Of a stretch of 64,000 nt of DNA, positions 1 to 13,200 are shown piece by piece. The position numbers were made by a program, and so were the translations under genes. The notes below the pieces were generated by a model. It worked only from the letters and a program-made list of their open reading frames with translations. It was not told the DNA's origin and searched no databases. Every line of letters starts with the position of its first letter. Position 1 is the stretch's first letter. The stretch is from the NCBI GenBank assembly GCA_036971475.1, contig JBAIZL010000005.1, positions 172,546,386-172,610,385 on the forward strand. Direction: 5' to 3'. The DNA comes from Prosapia bicincta. Lineage: Eukaryota > Arthropoda > Insecta > Hemiptera > Cercopidae.

Positions 1-1239
1 AACTGTGAATAAAATACAAATACTGTATTATACATAGAAACAGAGCAAAATGCAAGAACAGAGTTTGTATTGTTTTAGTGTTTTATTTGTTTTTAAAGCC
101 TCACAAGTTAGATTTAAAAACAAATTATCTTATACGTAATGTTTTGTAAAAAAAGATTTTTGTGTAACTAAAAATTAAAATACTCATATATTACGCTACG
201 AGTTAATTTAAAATTAGGGTAAAATAAATTTGTATTTGGAAAAAACTGTAACTTTAACTAAGGCAAACTAAAACTAAACCAAGAGTAAAAGCCAAAGTGA
301 TAAAAGTTGAAACTCATAGATATAGAAATATATAGTAACCATGAAAAATAGTCAATTTCTAAAAAATAAATACATTAAACAAATGATGACCTACAACTTG
401 TATATAACTATAAATAACTAGGTACAACTGATGTTTGTAGACGAGTACTATATGCAATGACTAAAGATTTGTGTTTATCTGAAACGATTAATAAATAAAA
501 GTAATAAATGAAAAATATTTATAAACAAATATAAAACTAGTAATTAAAAATCATAAACGTATAATAAAAACTAAAAATATATAACAAAAAGAACACATAT
601 GCAACATCATGAAACATAAACACTGGTGTATTATTATAAACAGACAGATTTAAAACTATTTATAAAATACTTTAATTATAAAAAGGAAATTGGCTTCAAA
701 ATCAAACTTGAAACATTACGCACCTACAACCACGATTCATTAATTTAGAAATTTCGTTTTTAAAACTACTAGAAACTCTAGTTTATATAGTTCCAAATTT
801 TAAGATTTTACAGAATTTTCAATTTGTATAACAAGTGATAAATAGTTTTTTTTTTATTTCAGAAAATATATTTACAATGACAATAGTTTTTATTTTAGGT
901 AAATGACAGATCACAGACCGAATCATGATTTTACAAATACTCTATGTATTTTTTTTTCTATATTAAATTATTATTGTAATAGTCAAACACTATTCCGAAC
1001 CACTTTAATATTAAATTTTGTTAGTATCTTATTTAGTTGTATTTATGTAAAAGGCATGTTGGGCACGGGTATTTGCGTTATTGACAGTAGCTCCAAATTT
1101 CGACTTTTTATCTGAGAATAAACAAAATCTACACACTATAAACTGTTATCTTTATAACTGCAAACATAATTTGAATATGGGAATTTAAAAAAGGATATTC
1201 GCATTCGGCACAAAGGTATTACTAGTATCAGTATCTTAT
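1..1239. other. AT-rich non-coding stretch
   Basis: I see no supported gene, repeat array or mobile element here. The only long frame (903-1115, 70 codons) is hydrophobic, compositionally biased and without a recognisable motif, so I do not call it. Confidence 0.6.
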
Positions 1240-1539
1240 CTCTTTGCTGGATACTTATAGTCTTACAGATGTCTTGTCTTCTTGTTGGATACCTTATTGT
1301 CTCATTGGTTACTATATCAAATCAATGGTTACCTTATCATCTCATTATATACTCTACTACCTCATTGAATACCTTATAGTCTCACTGAATATCTTACTAT
1401 CACTAGATACCTTATTTTCACGCTGGATACCTTATTGCGTCAATGTTACTTTATCGTATCACTGAATATCTCATTGTACCACAAGATACCTTATCGTCTA
1501 AATGAAAGCTTAACTGTTTCGCGGAATACCATATCATCT

Positions 1540-3422
1540 CACTGGAATCCTAATTTTTACACTGGATGCCTTATAGCGTCACTGTTACATTATTGTCTCA
1601 CTGAATACCTTATAGTCCCGTCGGATACATCGTTGTATCTCAAGGCACCTATAGTCTTACTGGATATCTTACTATCTCACTGGATATTTTATTTTCACAA
1701 TGGGTACCTCAAAGCGTCACTGTTACATTATCGTCTCACTGAATACCTTATAGTCCCGTCGGATACATCGTTGTATCTCAAAGCACCTATAGTCTTACTG
1801 GATATCTTACTATCTCACTGGATATCTTATTTTCACAATGGGTACCTCATAGCGTCACTGTTACATTATAGTCTCACTGAATACCTTATAGTCCCGTCGA
1901 ATACATCGTTGTATCTCAAGGCACCTATAGTCTTACTGGATATCTTACTATCTGACTGGATATCTTATTTTCACAATGGGTACCTCATAGCGTCACTGTT
2001 ACATTATCGTCTCACTGAATACCTTATAGTCCCGTCGGATACATCGTTGTATCTCAAAGGCACATGTAGTCTTACTGGATATCTTACTATCTCACTGGAT
2101 ATCTTATTTTCACAATGGGTACCTCATAGCGTCACTGTTACATTATAGTCTCACTGAATACCTTATAGTCCCGTCGAATACATTGTTGTATCTCAAGGCA
2201 CCTATAGTCTTACTGGATATCTTACTATCTCACTGGATATCTTATTTTCACAATGGGTACCTCATAGCGTCACTGTTACATTATAGTCTCACTGAATACC
2301 TTATAGTCCCGTCGAATACATTGTTGTATCTCAAGGCACCTATAGTCTTACTGGATATCTTACTATCTCACTGGATATCTTATTTTCACAATGGGTACCT
2401 CATAGCGTCACTGTTACATTATCGTCTCACTGAATACCTTATAGTCCCGTCGAATACATTGTTGTATCTCAAGGCACCTATAGTCTTACTGGATATCTTA
2501 CTATCTGACTGGATATCTTATTTTCACAATGGGTACCTCATAGCGTCACTGTTACATTATCGTCTCACTGAATACCTTATAGTCCCGTCGGATACATCGT
2601 TGTATCTCAAAGGCACATGTAGTCTTACTGGATATCTTACTATCTCACTGGATATCTTATTTTCACAATGGGTACCTCATAGCGTCACTGTTACATTATA
2701 GTCTCACTGAATACCTTATAGTCCCGTCGAATACATTGTTGTATCTCAAGGCACCTATAGTCTTACTGGATATCTTACTATCTCACTGGATATCTTATTT
2801 TCACAATGGGTACCTCATAGCGTCACTGTTACATTATAGTCTCACTGAATACCTTATAGTCCCGTCGAATACATTGTTGTATCTCAAGGCACCTATAGTC
2901 TTACTGGATATCTTACTATCTCACTGGATATCTTATTTTCACAATGGGTACCTCATAGCGTCACTGTTACATTATCGTCTCACTGAATACCTTATAGTCC
3001 CGTCGAATACATTGTTGTATCTCAAGGCACCTATAGTCTTACTGGATATCTTACTATCTCACTGGATATCTTATTTTCACAATGGGTACCTCATAGCGTC
3101 ACTGTTACATTATCGTCTCACTGAATACCTTATAGTCCCGTCGGGTACATCGTTGTATCTCAAGGCACCTATAGTCTTACTGGATATCTTACTATCTCAC
3201 TGGATATCTTATTTTCACAATGGGTAATTCATAGCGTCACTGTTACATTATCGTCTCACTGAATACCTTATAGTCCCGTCGGATACATCGTTGTATCTCA
3301 AGGCACCTATAGTCTTACTGGATATCTTACTATCTCACTGGATATCTTATTTTCACAATGGGTACCTCATAGCGTCACTGTTACATTATCGTCTCACTGA
3401 ATACCTTATAGTCCCGTCGGAT
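1540..3422. repeat. 138-bp satellite core, about 13 monomers
   Basis: The marker word CACCTATAGTC (or its variant CACATGTAGTC) starts at 1646, 1784, 1922, 2061, 2199, 2337, 2475, 2614, 2752, 2890, 3028, 3166 and 3304. Spacing is 138 bp, or 139 where a variant carries one extra A. The monomers are nearly identical, which suggests recent homogenisation. The extra base in the 139-bp variant shifts the reading frame, which is why the open frames break at regular points. Confidence 0.93.
1922..3027. repeat. 553-bp higher-order repeat within the satellite
   Basis: Two diagnostic variants recur exactly 553 bp apart. The CACATGTAG variant is at 2061 and 2614, and the TCTGACTGG variant is at 1951 and 2504. 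Four monomers (3 x 138 + 139) therefore form a higher-order unit present at least twice. Confidence 0.85.
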
Positions 3423-3850
3423 ATACAGCTTTTAATCTCACTGGATACCTCATTATATCTCAAGATACTTTATCGTCTCACTAGATACCTTATCGTCTCA
3501 CTAGATACCTTATCGTCTCACTGGATATTTTACTGTTTCACTGGACACTTCTTTTTCACTCTGGGTACCTTATCGCGTCACTATTTACTTTATCGTTTCA
3601 ATTGATATCTTATAGTCCCATTGACCGCTTTATTCTTTTATGGAGATGCCTTACTGGGTCATTGGATACCTTATTGTTTCACTAGACGTCTTATTGTCTC
3701 CCTGGACATCTTATTTCCTCCCTCGATATCTTATTGTCTCACTGGATACCTTATTTTCTCACTGGGTACCTTATTGCGACACTCTTACTTTATCGTATTA
3801 CTTTATAATTTATTTTCTCAATAGTTTCTCACCAGATATCTTTTTGTCTC

Positions 3851-4080
3851 ACTGCATACCTTATTGTGAAAATAACCCTTTTCTAGGGTATATAATAGAG
3901 GTTTTGGAATTTTTAAGCTGAACTATATCGTAACTCAATGTTTTGAAAGTCTACTCTTCGTAATTGAAATAAACTCTGAAAAGACAGTTTTAAATTTTCA
4001 ATAAATCTATAGATTAATTTTTGTTAACAACAAAGTCTTAATGGAAATAACATTTATTGAGATGGATTAACGGATGGACA
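3851..4080. other. Unassigned AT-rich DNA
   Basis: Transition out of the satellite. I see no feature here. Confidence 0.5.
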
Positions 4081-4240
4081 GCTTTTTATGTCACCGATAG
4101 AGAGTACGTCTAAGTCAGATAAGCAAGCCTACACACGATACCACAATGCCTCCTTATGTACTACCTAGGGGCTTTTATCTGTCTACCTTGAATATTCCTT
4201 TTATATTGACATTCCTTTTCTAGCCTTCGTAGTCGTTACA
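4081..4240 (+). repeat. Dispersed repeat family Rep-R, copy 1
   Basis: Carries the family core: CTTTTTATG, then CCGATAGAGAGTA, a GTCTA word, then CTACACACGAT and CCACAATGCC. It ends with a CCTTTTCTAGCCTTCGTAG tail that matches the tail of the copy near 8.2 kb. No coding capacity; the class is unknown. Confidence 0.65.
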
Positions 4241-5066
4241 AAGTGTTCTGATTAATTGCTTTAAAAGTAAAAATAAAAAAACGCTGCAATATGCGTTTGT
4301 AACCGCAAGATCCGTGTATGCACTTAACGTGCGCTCTTAGTTTTTGGCTGTATTAGAATTAAAGGGAAACCATTTGAAGTTTAACAAAATATACTAATTA
4401 TTAATTAAAACCTTTCACAAGAAGCTCAAACTAAAAACCGCTGCACAAAAACACTCAGGTTAAATAACGAAATCTAAATAAGCACGACTGCAATGAGGTA
4501 CATCCGTCGAACTGTTTCGACAACACCTTTTGACACTGCATCGCAGTCAGCCATATAACAAAAGAAATTGAGCTTGTTATCAGCCATTCTAATCACTTGA
4601 TACGTTTTTCATCAACATAGATTCTTAATGACATTGTAAACGCTGCACCAGACGCTTGCCACGTCGTATTTGTCAACAGAAATTGTTAACATTTCTTTCT
4701 AAGTTCATAACAATTCGTCAAGATCAGTAAAACTTTGTTGACAAATGATTAGATAGACGTTTTATCAGTTTTTACATTCTACCCAGTATTTGCGCAAAGA
4801 CTTTCCGTTTACAGCGTCGTCAACCTTGTCGAATATTTAGTAAGAAATAACATGACAAACGGCTGTTTTGTCATGGGACATGAAAATATTTCTTATCGAA
4901 GTAAAAACAGCGGCCTAGTCTCAAAGATATGTTCTGGCAATCAGCTCATTTGCCGTGGGGTTTGAATGTCCTTCATATAGAACCCACATTCTTACTGTTG
5001 CTCTATAACTGGCAAGTACAATTGCTCAAATACATTTTTATGTTAAAATGTTGTCTTATAAACATA
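4241..5066. other. Unassigned non-coding DNA
   Basis: Mixed composition. I see no supported gene or repeat. Confidence 0.5.
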
Positions 5067-5504
5067 TAGTAGAGTTTCAATAATCCCGACCACGCTAGAC
5101 CGGACATACGGTTAATCCGGACGGATCTTTAGAACATCTGCAAAAATGTAAATAAATAAAAAGATGAAAAAACAGAAGACAGAATGGGGGCAAGAGGGGT
5201 ACGTACGTAACACATATGTAGTTTTGTTTGCATAACATATTTATTCTATATGCAACGCTTTCTTATGCGTATAATGAATAAATGTTGAAGTTTAATCAAT
5301 TAGTCGTTTTTATGTAACCTAATCATTTTTTTTAGATTTATTAAAAAGTTGGATTACACTGTAAAAAGTCAGTATTATCATCATGAAAACGTAAATATAT
5401 TGATTTTATCAATAAAAAATTAGTTCTCGATACATTTTAAAGTTCATTCCGCTTGATCCCGACTGGTTAGGTCCCGTCAAGTCCGGATTAACGAGACTCT
5501 ACTG
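5067..5504. mobile_element. Pogo/Tigger-like non-autonomous DNA transposon 1
   Basis: The left end reads TAGTAGAGTTTCAATAATCC. The right end, read inward on the minus strand, is CAGTAGAGTCTCGTTAATCC. These are inverted terminal repeats of the type found in pogo/Tigger elements of the Tc1/mariner superfamily. Both ends are followed outward by TA (5065-5066 and 5505-5506), the expected target duplication. The ~438-bp interior holds no transposase frame, so this is a MITE-like copy that would have depended on a transposase encoded elsewhere. Superfamily from TIR resemblance; the extent is seen directly. Confidence 0.8.
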
Positions 5505-5683
5505 TATTTGGTTCGATTTTCTGAACAGCATAATAAATAAGAAATATAATTAAAAGACTTTCATAAATATTTGTATTTTAGTCAAATAAAGTTTATAAAA
5601 GTCTAATAGTTTTCCCAATGGCAAAATAATTCATTAGGTCTCAATTCTATAACTGTATAAAACAACTTTGGCGTAATGTTTAA

Positions 5684-5882
5684 CATAAATAAATGATGCC
5701 TCTAAATCACAAATTACTCTTTTTCTTTCAATAAAACCTTATGTACATTTTGATTGCATAGCAATCATCTTTAGAGGAGTAAATTACCTCTGAGGATCAT
5801 TGCTATGCAATCGAAATGTAAATAAGGTTTAAAATAAAAGTAAAAAGTCATTTGTTTCTTTTAGGTATCATTTATTTATGTT
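5684..5882. repeat. Palindromic element Pal-A, copy 1
   Basis: Inverted repeat of nearly 200 bp. The outer arms read AACATAAATAAATGAT on the left and its complement on the right; the inner arms carry CCTTATGTACATTTTGATTGC. The right arm contains CTGAGGA, a hairpin (ATTGC-TAT-GCAAT), then GAAATG. Direct copies of TTAGGTCTCAATTC flank it at 5634 and 5881. No coding capacity. Confidence 0.75.
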
Positions 5883-6029
5883 AGGTCTCAATTCATTTAT
5901 AAATCGGTAAAAAAAGTTACTAAAAACATTTTGAAGGAATCAACAGAATTTCAATCAGATTAAAAGTATACCAGAGACGGAAAGGTGGCTTAAATGATCA
6001 AAGGTGGATATTTACTTGTAATCAATTAT

Positions 6030-6085
6030 TTATTCCCCTATGCGGTTTTCAGTGACAAAGCCATCATCAGGGAGTAGACCTATAT
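6030..6085 (-). repeat. Short CTGATGA/GAAA hairpin motif (single copy)
   Basis: On the minus strand, CTGATGATGG (6070 to 6061) is followed within about 20 bases by GAAAACCGC (6050 to 6042). The layout matches the arms of the Pal families, but here only one arm is clear. Probably a decayed copy of a related element. Confidence 0.45.
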
Positions 6086-7618
6086 ATACACTAAGTGTAA
6101 TATCCGCTGCTGTTTAGTGTTTGTGTACAACTACTCGCTGATATTGGCTTTGCCATTGAGGAAGTAAATTAATGTTGCCAGTTGACGATAATTATTATTT
6201 AATCGCTTTCGATCGTTATAAATCTAAAATACTGATGTCAATAAACGATAGTATTACAATTGGTTTTAGAGACAGCGTTTGAAGACGTGAATTTAGGTCT
6301 AGGAGGAGCATATAAGAACCTATTACAATGTACAGTAGGCTGTATTATAGTTGCATGTTTATATGAGGTGATATTATTTACTATAATTGGTAATGAGGAT
6401 ATATTTCCTTATACACGTAAATATATATTTCTTGTTAACATTGCCTATGATAATTGCACACAAACGCACACGCACGTATACGCATACATACTCTCATGGT
6501 TAAATAGTTAGGCTTAATTATGGTTGAATTAATTAAGAAGAGTTGAGGAGTAATTAGAAGCGGATATAAGCACGAGACCGGATACAAGTATTGTTGAAGG
6601 TTTGCTCTGTAGGTATGCATTGTTTTTCCAGTTGGTTTGATGGCCAGACTTTGAGGCAGGCCTTGGAGATTGAGGCAATTACAGGCTATTGCATACAGGT
6701 CGTTGCGTAACTCTTACTTCTGCGGGCAGTATTTGGAAGGCAGTGATGGTCACGTGATAATGGGTCACTAGGAAAGTTGCGATTAAATAGGCGGCACAAT
6801 TTTATAAATTTGAATTTATCAGGATCACTTTAATTGACATTGGTTTCACGCTAAACGGGTAGTTGGTAGACAGTTCTATTCTGAGCTGGGCAGCCTCTAA
6901 TCCGGGCGCTCTTTGCCCTCTTTGTACTCTAGCAGGGTATGTAGTTTTACCTAATTCACAATTCTTTCCATTTTCCATGGGCAATCATAAGCCATATGAA
7001 TTGGCTGACAGCCTTAAGGTACCAAGAAAATCTTAATTTTAAAGCATTAAAGCAAGTCGCGGATTCAGAAAAATCGAAATCTCTGACAAACCTATCTTTG
7101 CAGCTAAATATATTTGAACTAAGGAAATCCTTTATGCCTTAGAACTTTAAACGATATAGCATAGCGCGATTCAATCAAAATAGTTCTATAACTGTCTGGA
7201 AGGAATGAACATGTCTGGGAAGAGGTTTGTCTGAAGAGCTCTATCAAACCTTTTTTTATCTGCTTTTTAAACAATGTTAAAAGTTAGTGATTATTATTTT
7301 TAATAAATAGAGTCGTAGAAGCAACTATAGAAAATATATAGACTTATTTCTCTTATAAGATAACCAGACCTCAGAACTCTAAAAATAATAGCTTGTAGCT
7401 AGCAATTATCATTTAATATCACAACATATCTACCATTCGCAGAAACACTACAGATGGTTCTGCTCAAAACAAATATCTACAAAAGGCTTATGCGTTTCAA
7501 AAAAATTATAAATAGTACAAATAATAAATTATTATATAACAATTAGGGTTGAGACTATAAAACAAACAAAAAACATATAAATATTATTTATCCCAAACTG
7601 AATATTACCAATATCTAG

Positions 7619-7619
<1 letters not shown>
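6086..7619. other. Unassigned non-coding DNA
   Basis: Open frames at 6260-6511 and 6802-6984 have no recognisable domain or start context and lie in low-complexity DNA. Nothing else is supported. Confidence 0.5.

Positions 7620-7654
<35 letters not shown>
7620..7654. repeat. (TG)n microsatellite
   Basis: About 17 uninterrupted TG units. Confidence 0.98.
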
Positions 7655-7656
<2 letters not shown>

Positions 7657-8112
7657 TTTTATATAATGATTAAATTTTACATACGTCTCGTCACAAAATG
7701 ACAAAAAAATTATAAAAACTCCAAAAACATAAACTTAAATAACTAATCGACAAAATAAGTAAATATTAATCTAAAAAAAGCAATAATAAAATAGAGTGAT
7801 TTGTCTTCTATAGTATTTGTCAGATAGTTCTTCACTAAATTAAACCATGCATAGTTTTTAAACTGTTTATTAAAGTTATAGGATATGTTGTGTACTTTTA
7901 ATTGTATTTTACGTACAACTTGATAACAGTACTTATTTACTAAATAAGAGCCGAAACAAAAAAATATAATCTCAAAGCGAAGGCTACTGAATCACTCAGG
8001 CTAGCCGAGAGCAATAAGGTGTAGGTATCCTGATTACGTCTGAGCGAGTGCTGACTGCGTTCTTGGGTAAAGCCTAACCCGCGCCGGTGTTTAGATATTG
8101 AACAAAATGTAT
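7655..8112. other. Unassigned non-coding DNA
   Basis: AT-rich. A somewhat GC-richer patch at 7980-8090 resembles nothing I know. Confidence 0.5.
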
Positions 8113-8285
8113 CCCCATCCTTCTTACAAGTTGGTGTGACGGGAAGACACCTCTTTACGCCTCCGATAGAGAGTAGATCTACGTCGGGTACGAGCAGCTA
8201 CACACGTGATGCCACGTTATCAGGGTGTTACTTTAGTCATAAACAAATACACAATCCTTTACTGTCTTTCGTAGGTGACAATAAT
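8113..8285 (+). repeat. Dispersed repeat family Rep-R, copy 2
   Basis: The best-preserved copy. It begins TTCTTACAAG, continues ACACCTCTTTACG, CCGATAGAGAGTAG, ACGTCGGGTACGAGC and CTACACACGTGATGCCA, and ends CTTTCGTAGGTGACA. The same order of words occurs near 4.1 kb and 45.2-45.8 kb on this strand, and near 10.1, 40.0 and 53.65 kb on the other. Confidence 0.7.
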
Positions 8286-9803
8286 TGTATTGGGCGATCG
8301 CCTTAGAACAACTACAAAAAACCATAGATATAGAATACAATAACATTAGCACCCTGATTTTAGTTGCACTTCAACTGTATTAAGAGCATTTACGAGACTT
8401 TGTTTATGTCGTGAATTTACGTGAAAACATCTGCCAATGAATTATTTCTGTTCAGAAATTCAACTCAGTCATAAACAAACAGTGAGTAAAGTGTCCTCTT
8501 GGCGTTTCTTCAGGTCGAAATTCTTGTACAAGTAGGGCCTACGTTTGTTTATCAGTACGTTTGTGGGATTCAAAAGTTTCCTCACAAAAACTATATTGTA
8601 ATAGTTATTTCCCTATACCACATGAACAATTGCCCGTTGAAACGAATGTTTTGGCCTTGTAACCATCAACTATATATATTTTTTGTTTTAAACAATTCTA
8701 CTTTTGTTTTTTGCCTTTTTTACACACATACTTTTTAATGGGTACACCTTACCAGCAGTTAAAAAAAATATTTCAATTATATTTCTAATTATCACGTTAG
8801 AAAAACAGCAATGACAGGCAAACTCGTCCACAACAATCCAAACCACCAACGCTCCAACATAAACATTCTTTATTTATCCATGCTCCAAAAGCCATAAGAA
8901 ATGCCAATATATATGGAAAACACTAACAGAGAAATCAACAAATTTATTAACTAGCTGAAATGGATAAAGTAATATAATGATTGATAAAGTAAGGTAGAAA
9001 GCATTTTTAAAAACGATGAAAAATAACACAAGGGAAAAAGAAATTCATCAGACACATATACTCAAAACAAAACCTCAATTAAGATCGCCTAAAATTTGTA
9101 AAACACCGGGCACAGGATAGGATTTAGAAGTAAAGTAAAACTACACACTACGTACGTACAACGCAACAGAAACAAAAAGGTTAAAAAAACTAAAATCCAT
9201 ACACAAGCTAAGCCGTACTCACTGTAAAAAGATATAAAGAAAACATTAACTTATTAAATGTCACAACTCAGTTAAATAAAATAATAAATATTACATTTAA
9301 TAGAGTTAAAATGTATTTGTTTATTAGAAATACAACTCATTTAATTACCAAATATATATAATAGTAAATATAATTCAGATTAAACATATTTCAAAATGTA
9401 TTAAATTAAAAATAGTTTTTATAATCCTATTGATCTCCTATTACCTTAATGAGCAATTGTTATCTCCTAACCTTAGTTATACTTTTACCCTCCTGATTGT
9501 TATTTCTACTCGGGGGTGGATCGGGTGACCTTCTGAAAGAGGTTAGATGTTCTCACCTTTTTGTTATCATCTTGTTATCATTATCCTTCCCTAAATTCTG
9601 AGCGAGGGTTATTTCTTCGCCGAATCATACCTGAATTCATATCCTTTTATATTCTCCTAAGAAAATAACTGATGGCGTGAACACCAAATAAATACTAAGT
9701 CCATAAACGATTGATTGTTGTTGGTTGATCCTATTTTAGAGATCTATGAAACTTCCTGGCAATGTGAAAATGATTTATGATAGGTACTAATGGTAAATAG
9801 CAT
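8286..9803. other. Unassigned AT-rich DNA
   Basis: The 79-codon frame at 8499-8738 has no motif. No repeats stand out. Confidence 0.5.
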
Positions 9804-9840
9804 CACACACACACACTCGCACGCACTCACACACTCACGC
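9804..9840. repeat. Interrupted (CA)n microsatellite
   Basis: A short run of CA units broken by CTCGCACGC and CTCA variants. Confidence 0.9.
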
Positions 9841-10054
9841 GAGAAACTAACAAGAAAAGAAATGTTGAATACTTTTATATATAAATGAGTAAATTATAAA
9901 TATATATATTCGTCGCAGTCTTGTAATACTCGAAAATGAGAGCACTATGGTACAGCTCTCAAAATATCAAGTAAAGATTCTTTTGCGCATACACATGCCT
10001 GCCCGCTGCTGTGTGTGTCCTATTATAGTTTTTGAGTAACAGAAAAGGATTTAA
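9841..10054. other. Unassigned AT-rich DNA
   Basis: Nothing supported. Confidence 0.5.
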
Positions 10055-10235
10055 ATGTATAGGATTAAGGTAAGGACATAACGCCCTAGTTCAGATTATA
10101 GAGTGGGTCAAGATATCACTGGCGGAGGGTCGTATCATTATATCGGGGTCGTAAAGAGGGATCATATCGTTACACCTCTTTGCAAGAAAAAACATAAGGA
10201 GGCATAGATAGAATCAGGCAGGAATTACGAGAGAA
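10055..10235 (-). repeat. Dispersed repeat family Rep-R, copy 3
   Basis: Read on the minus strand it gives TTCTTGCAAAGAGGTGTAACG, then CCTCTTTACGACCCCGATA. This aligns with the start and core of the copy at 8113. It is more diverged, with the middle poorly preserved. Confidence 0.5.
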
Positions 10236-13200
10236 CGACCCCCGGGTACTGGGGACAGGGGAATGTTATGGTATCATGTGACCGGAGTTGTATACCTTCT
10301 CTCCACCAGGCAGCTCTCTAACACAATTCTAATAGAATTAATTTGTTTGAGAGCCTTAAAGTACGAAGCTATTTAATTACTTATATTGACGAAAAACGAA
10401 AATAGTTAGTTATGGTATTTACCAATAACGGGACGCAGTAGATAATTATATCACAATGTACCACAACACAGTTTCAGAAAAACACGGTTTACCTATTTCT
10501 AGGAATGATGGAGTGTCCAGCTAACCCTGGAGGAAAACGATGTGTTGACCTTATTTACTTGGAGGCCACCATTGCAATTAAAACAAAACATTCTCTGAGT
10601 TGCGTCCATGTGAAAGTGAAAGCCAGTTATGTAATGTTGGTTGGACTATGTCCATGCGAGCCGTAGCTTGCGCTTGCCATTATCCAACGTGTTACTACGA
10701 ATAGAATTAATTGGCTACGGATTCCACAGCCACAGCTTAACAATCTGATTCAGATCGCAGATTCAATGTCAAATATGGATTTATACATGTATGTTATATT
10801 TGGACGAGCGAAGAGGTTTTGTTAATGTTAAATCTTTCGTAAATGGAACTTTTTGTCGCATAAATTTAGAGTTTAAAAAAACTTTCTCGGTAGTTTATTC
10901 GAACTGTTATTATCTAGTTATCCTTGTAAGTTTTGTTTATTGCATAAAATAAAATGAATTCTGGTACGCCCTCTTCTCACAAAAAAAATATATATTACAG
11001 TTTTCTCACTACGCGAGCAAATGAAAGAAAAAATTAAATAAAAATTTCAAAAGAGAATAATTTAAGGCGAATTCGTTATCCTTAATTCTGCTCAAAGGAT
11101 TTACAAACCATTGTTTTGTTATCAGAACAAGACAGTTTCAAAGCTTCGGAAATATTGTGCGAGATAAAGAAGGCAGTAAAAATAACCGGCGCTATATTTC
11201 ATAACTGGAACATGTTTTCTTAATATAAATCTCTTTATTTACTTATTTGCGTTTCTTATTTCTTTTACGATCAATAAATTTAGGAGAATCGCAAAATTTA
11301 TGTAATATATTTCATATGATTTTGTAGAAAGTCCCTTATCTTTTCCCTGTATTCGATCTGTCTGTTGCCACGTGTGGGTGTTCTTAGCTTCTTGGCCCAA
11401 AAATACAACAAATGGCAACATTAAATAACCCTTTCCCATTTGTAAGTTACATCGTATGGGATCCAAAAATAAAGAAAACTTCAACTAGTAAATATTATAT
11501 TAATGTCTCAATTATTTTATTGAAGTGAATAATTATTCACTCTTTTAGTGCGTCTGAACAGAAACCTTTTACGGGTCATTTTCTAGATGACGTCACGCAA
11601 AAATCGTCACACTAACACATCCATGTGTTTAATATTTAGCTTGTATAAAACTATTTTAGCTTAAATTAAGCGATAAAATATGATTTCTTAAATCGGTGAT
11701 TTTATGTTATAGGTTATGATGTATAACAGCTGTTATACATAGGTTATGTTAGTTTATTTATTGTAAATTATTAAGTTAAAGTGTTGTTATTCAATATTTT
11801 ATAACAGTTAATAAATATATGAATTTATATTCCAATGAATCTTACTACAATTATTTCAAAATAATGTTAATGAGTTACATATTGGTATTCCACTTTGACA
11901 TGAAAAACTTCCACAGGCGGGTCTAACACATTTAGGAACCGAATTCAATTAAATTCGTTAAATAACATTCTTTATTCATTACATTGTTTTAACATCTAAT
12001 AAGAGATTTCTATTAACATCCATTTTTGTTAACTACATTAATGAAATCCTATTACAATTTTTATTACCAAGATTCTTCAAATAAAGTATTCACATTATAA
12101 AGATATTTTTTAAAATGAAATTTAATTAGAGGAAAACATTTAAGATTTTATTATATCGAATTGACTTTATTCAATGTGAAGATGAATATAAATTTGATAT
12201 TCTATTTTAATGTTTCTCAAACTGTGGTAGGCGTACTCCTTTCCCCAAAAAATTTAAAATAAAATGCAAAAGTAAAAACTAGTTAGTTCTTCAACATAGC
12301 ATAAGTCTATATTTATGAAAGCTTGGACCAGACTTAATGTACTTGTGAAAAGAAAAACAAGCTCATCTCTCCCACTAGGGGTGATGTCAGATGTTGCTGC
12401 AGGGTTTATAGCCAGAAGACTCTAGGGAATGGAAACTTTAACATTTTGAAAACTTGAAGCTCTGGAAATTATAAATACTTATATTCATTATGCTATATAT
12501 TTGGCAATTTAGATATTTAAAAAAACATAATTCAACATTAGGACTCAAAAAAAAAAGATATACCGAAGGGAACAAATAAAATGAGAAATATTTCCAATAG
12601 CTTTGGTCTTGGTGGCAAGGTGGGAGTGTGGCGTGGATCTGATTGTACTTGTATGAAATAAAGTGACATTTAAACAAGTTGTTATTAACCGTTAAGAATT
12701 CACACTGGATGCAACTTTAAAACAGTTTACATGTAATAAGCTATATCAGATTATGTACACAATTTTAAGGCATAGAATAAAGCATTAAAAACATATTTGT
12801 TAACAAACGCACGCACAAACACAGACTACAAAAACAGTTCTTAGCGTTCAAATATTGCTCAATATTGTACTATTAAAAGTCAATTAAATAGATTTTGTTG
12901 GTGATAAATAAGTAAAAACTCTGCGCAGAAGGTTATTGGGATAGAAAGCCTTCGCAAAGCCGTAAACGAGGCCCAGGATGATAAGGTGACCCCCTTTTAT
13001 AACTAACTATGACAACATTCCGTACGATAGAGTGGGAAAGGAAATCTCACACGTTATGTCAGTGGCGATGACGCTCTGATGGCGTATTCTAACGAGCTTG
13101 CTTTTATTCAGGCTGATCACACCGTATTCAAGTTTTTGACAAACTTTGCAAATTCAACGTGCGATTATGATTTTAAACGCGTTCAGCTATTACGTACTGA

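Larger units (their letters stand above)
1240..3850. repeat. Nested satellite/minisatellite array (whole)
   Basis: The whole block is built from a degenerate ~20-bp motif close to GTCTCACTGGATACCTTATT. At both edges (about 1240-1540 and 3425-3850) only this short motif is recognisable and its copies differ a lot. In the middle, seven such sub-units are locked into a 138-bp monomer repeated about 13 times. Because 138 is a multiple of three and the copies lack in-frame stops, long open frames run through the array. They are repetitive by-products of the repeat, not genes. Confidence 0.93.

Noticed and set aside
1560..3422. CRISPR array reading of the 138-bp repeat
   Set aside because: No unique spacers between identical short repeats, the monomers are contiguous, and the surrounding DNA is eukaryotic in character.
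1435..3605. Long plus-strand open frames of up to 237 codons in the satellite
   Set aside because: They are translations of a 138-bp repeat whose length is a multiple of three. The residue pattern is the repeat itself and the frame resets at the 139-bp variants.
6260..6511. 83-codon plus frame
   Set aside because: No domain, low-complexity tail encoded by a CACACG repeat, and no supporting signal.
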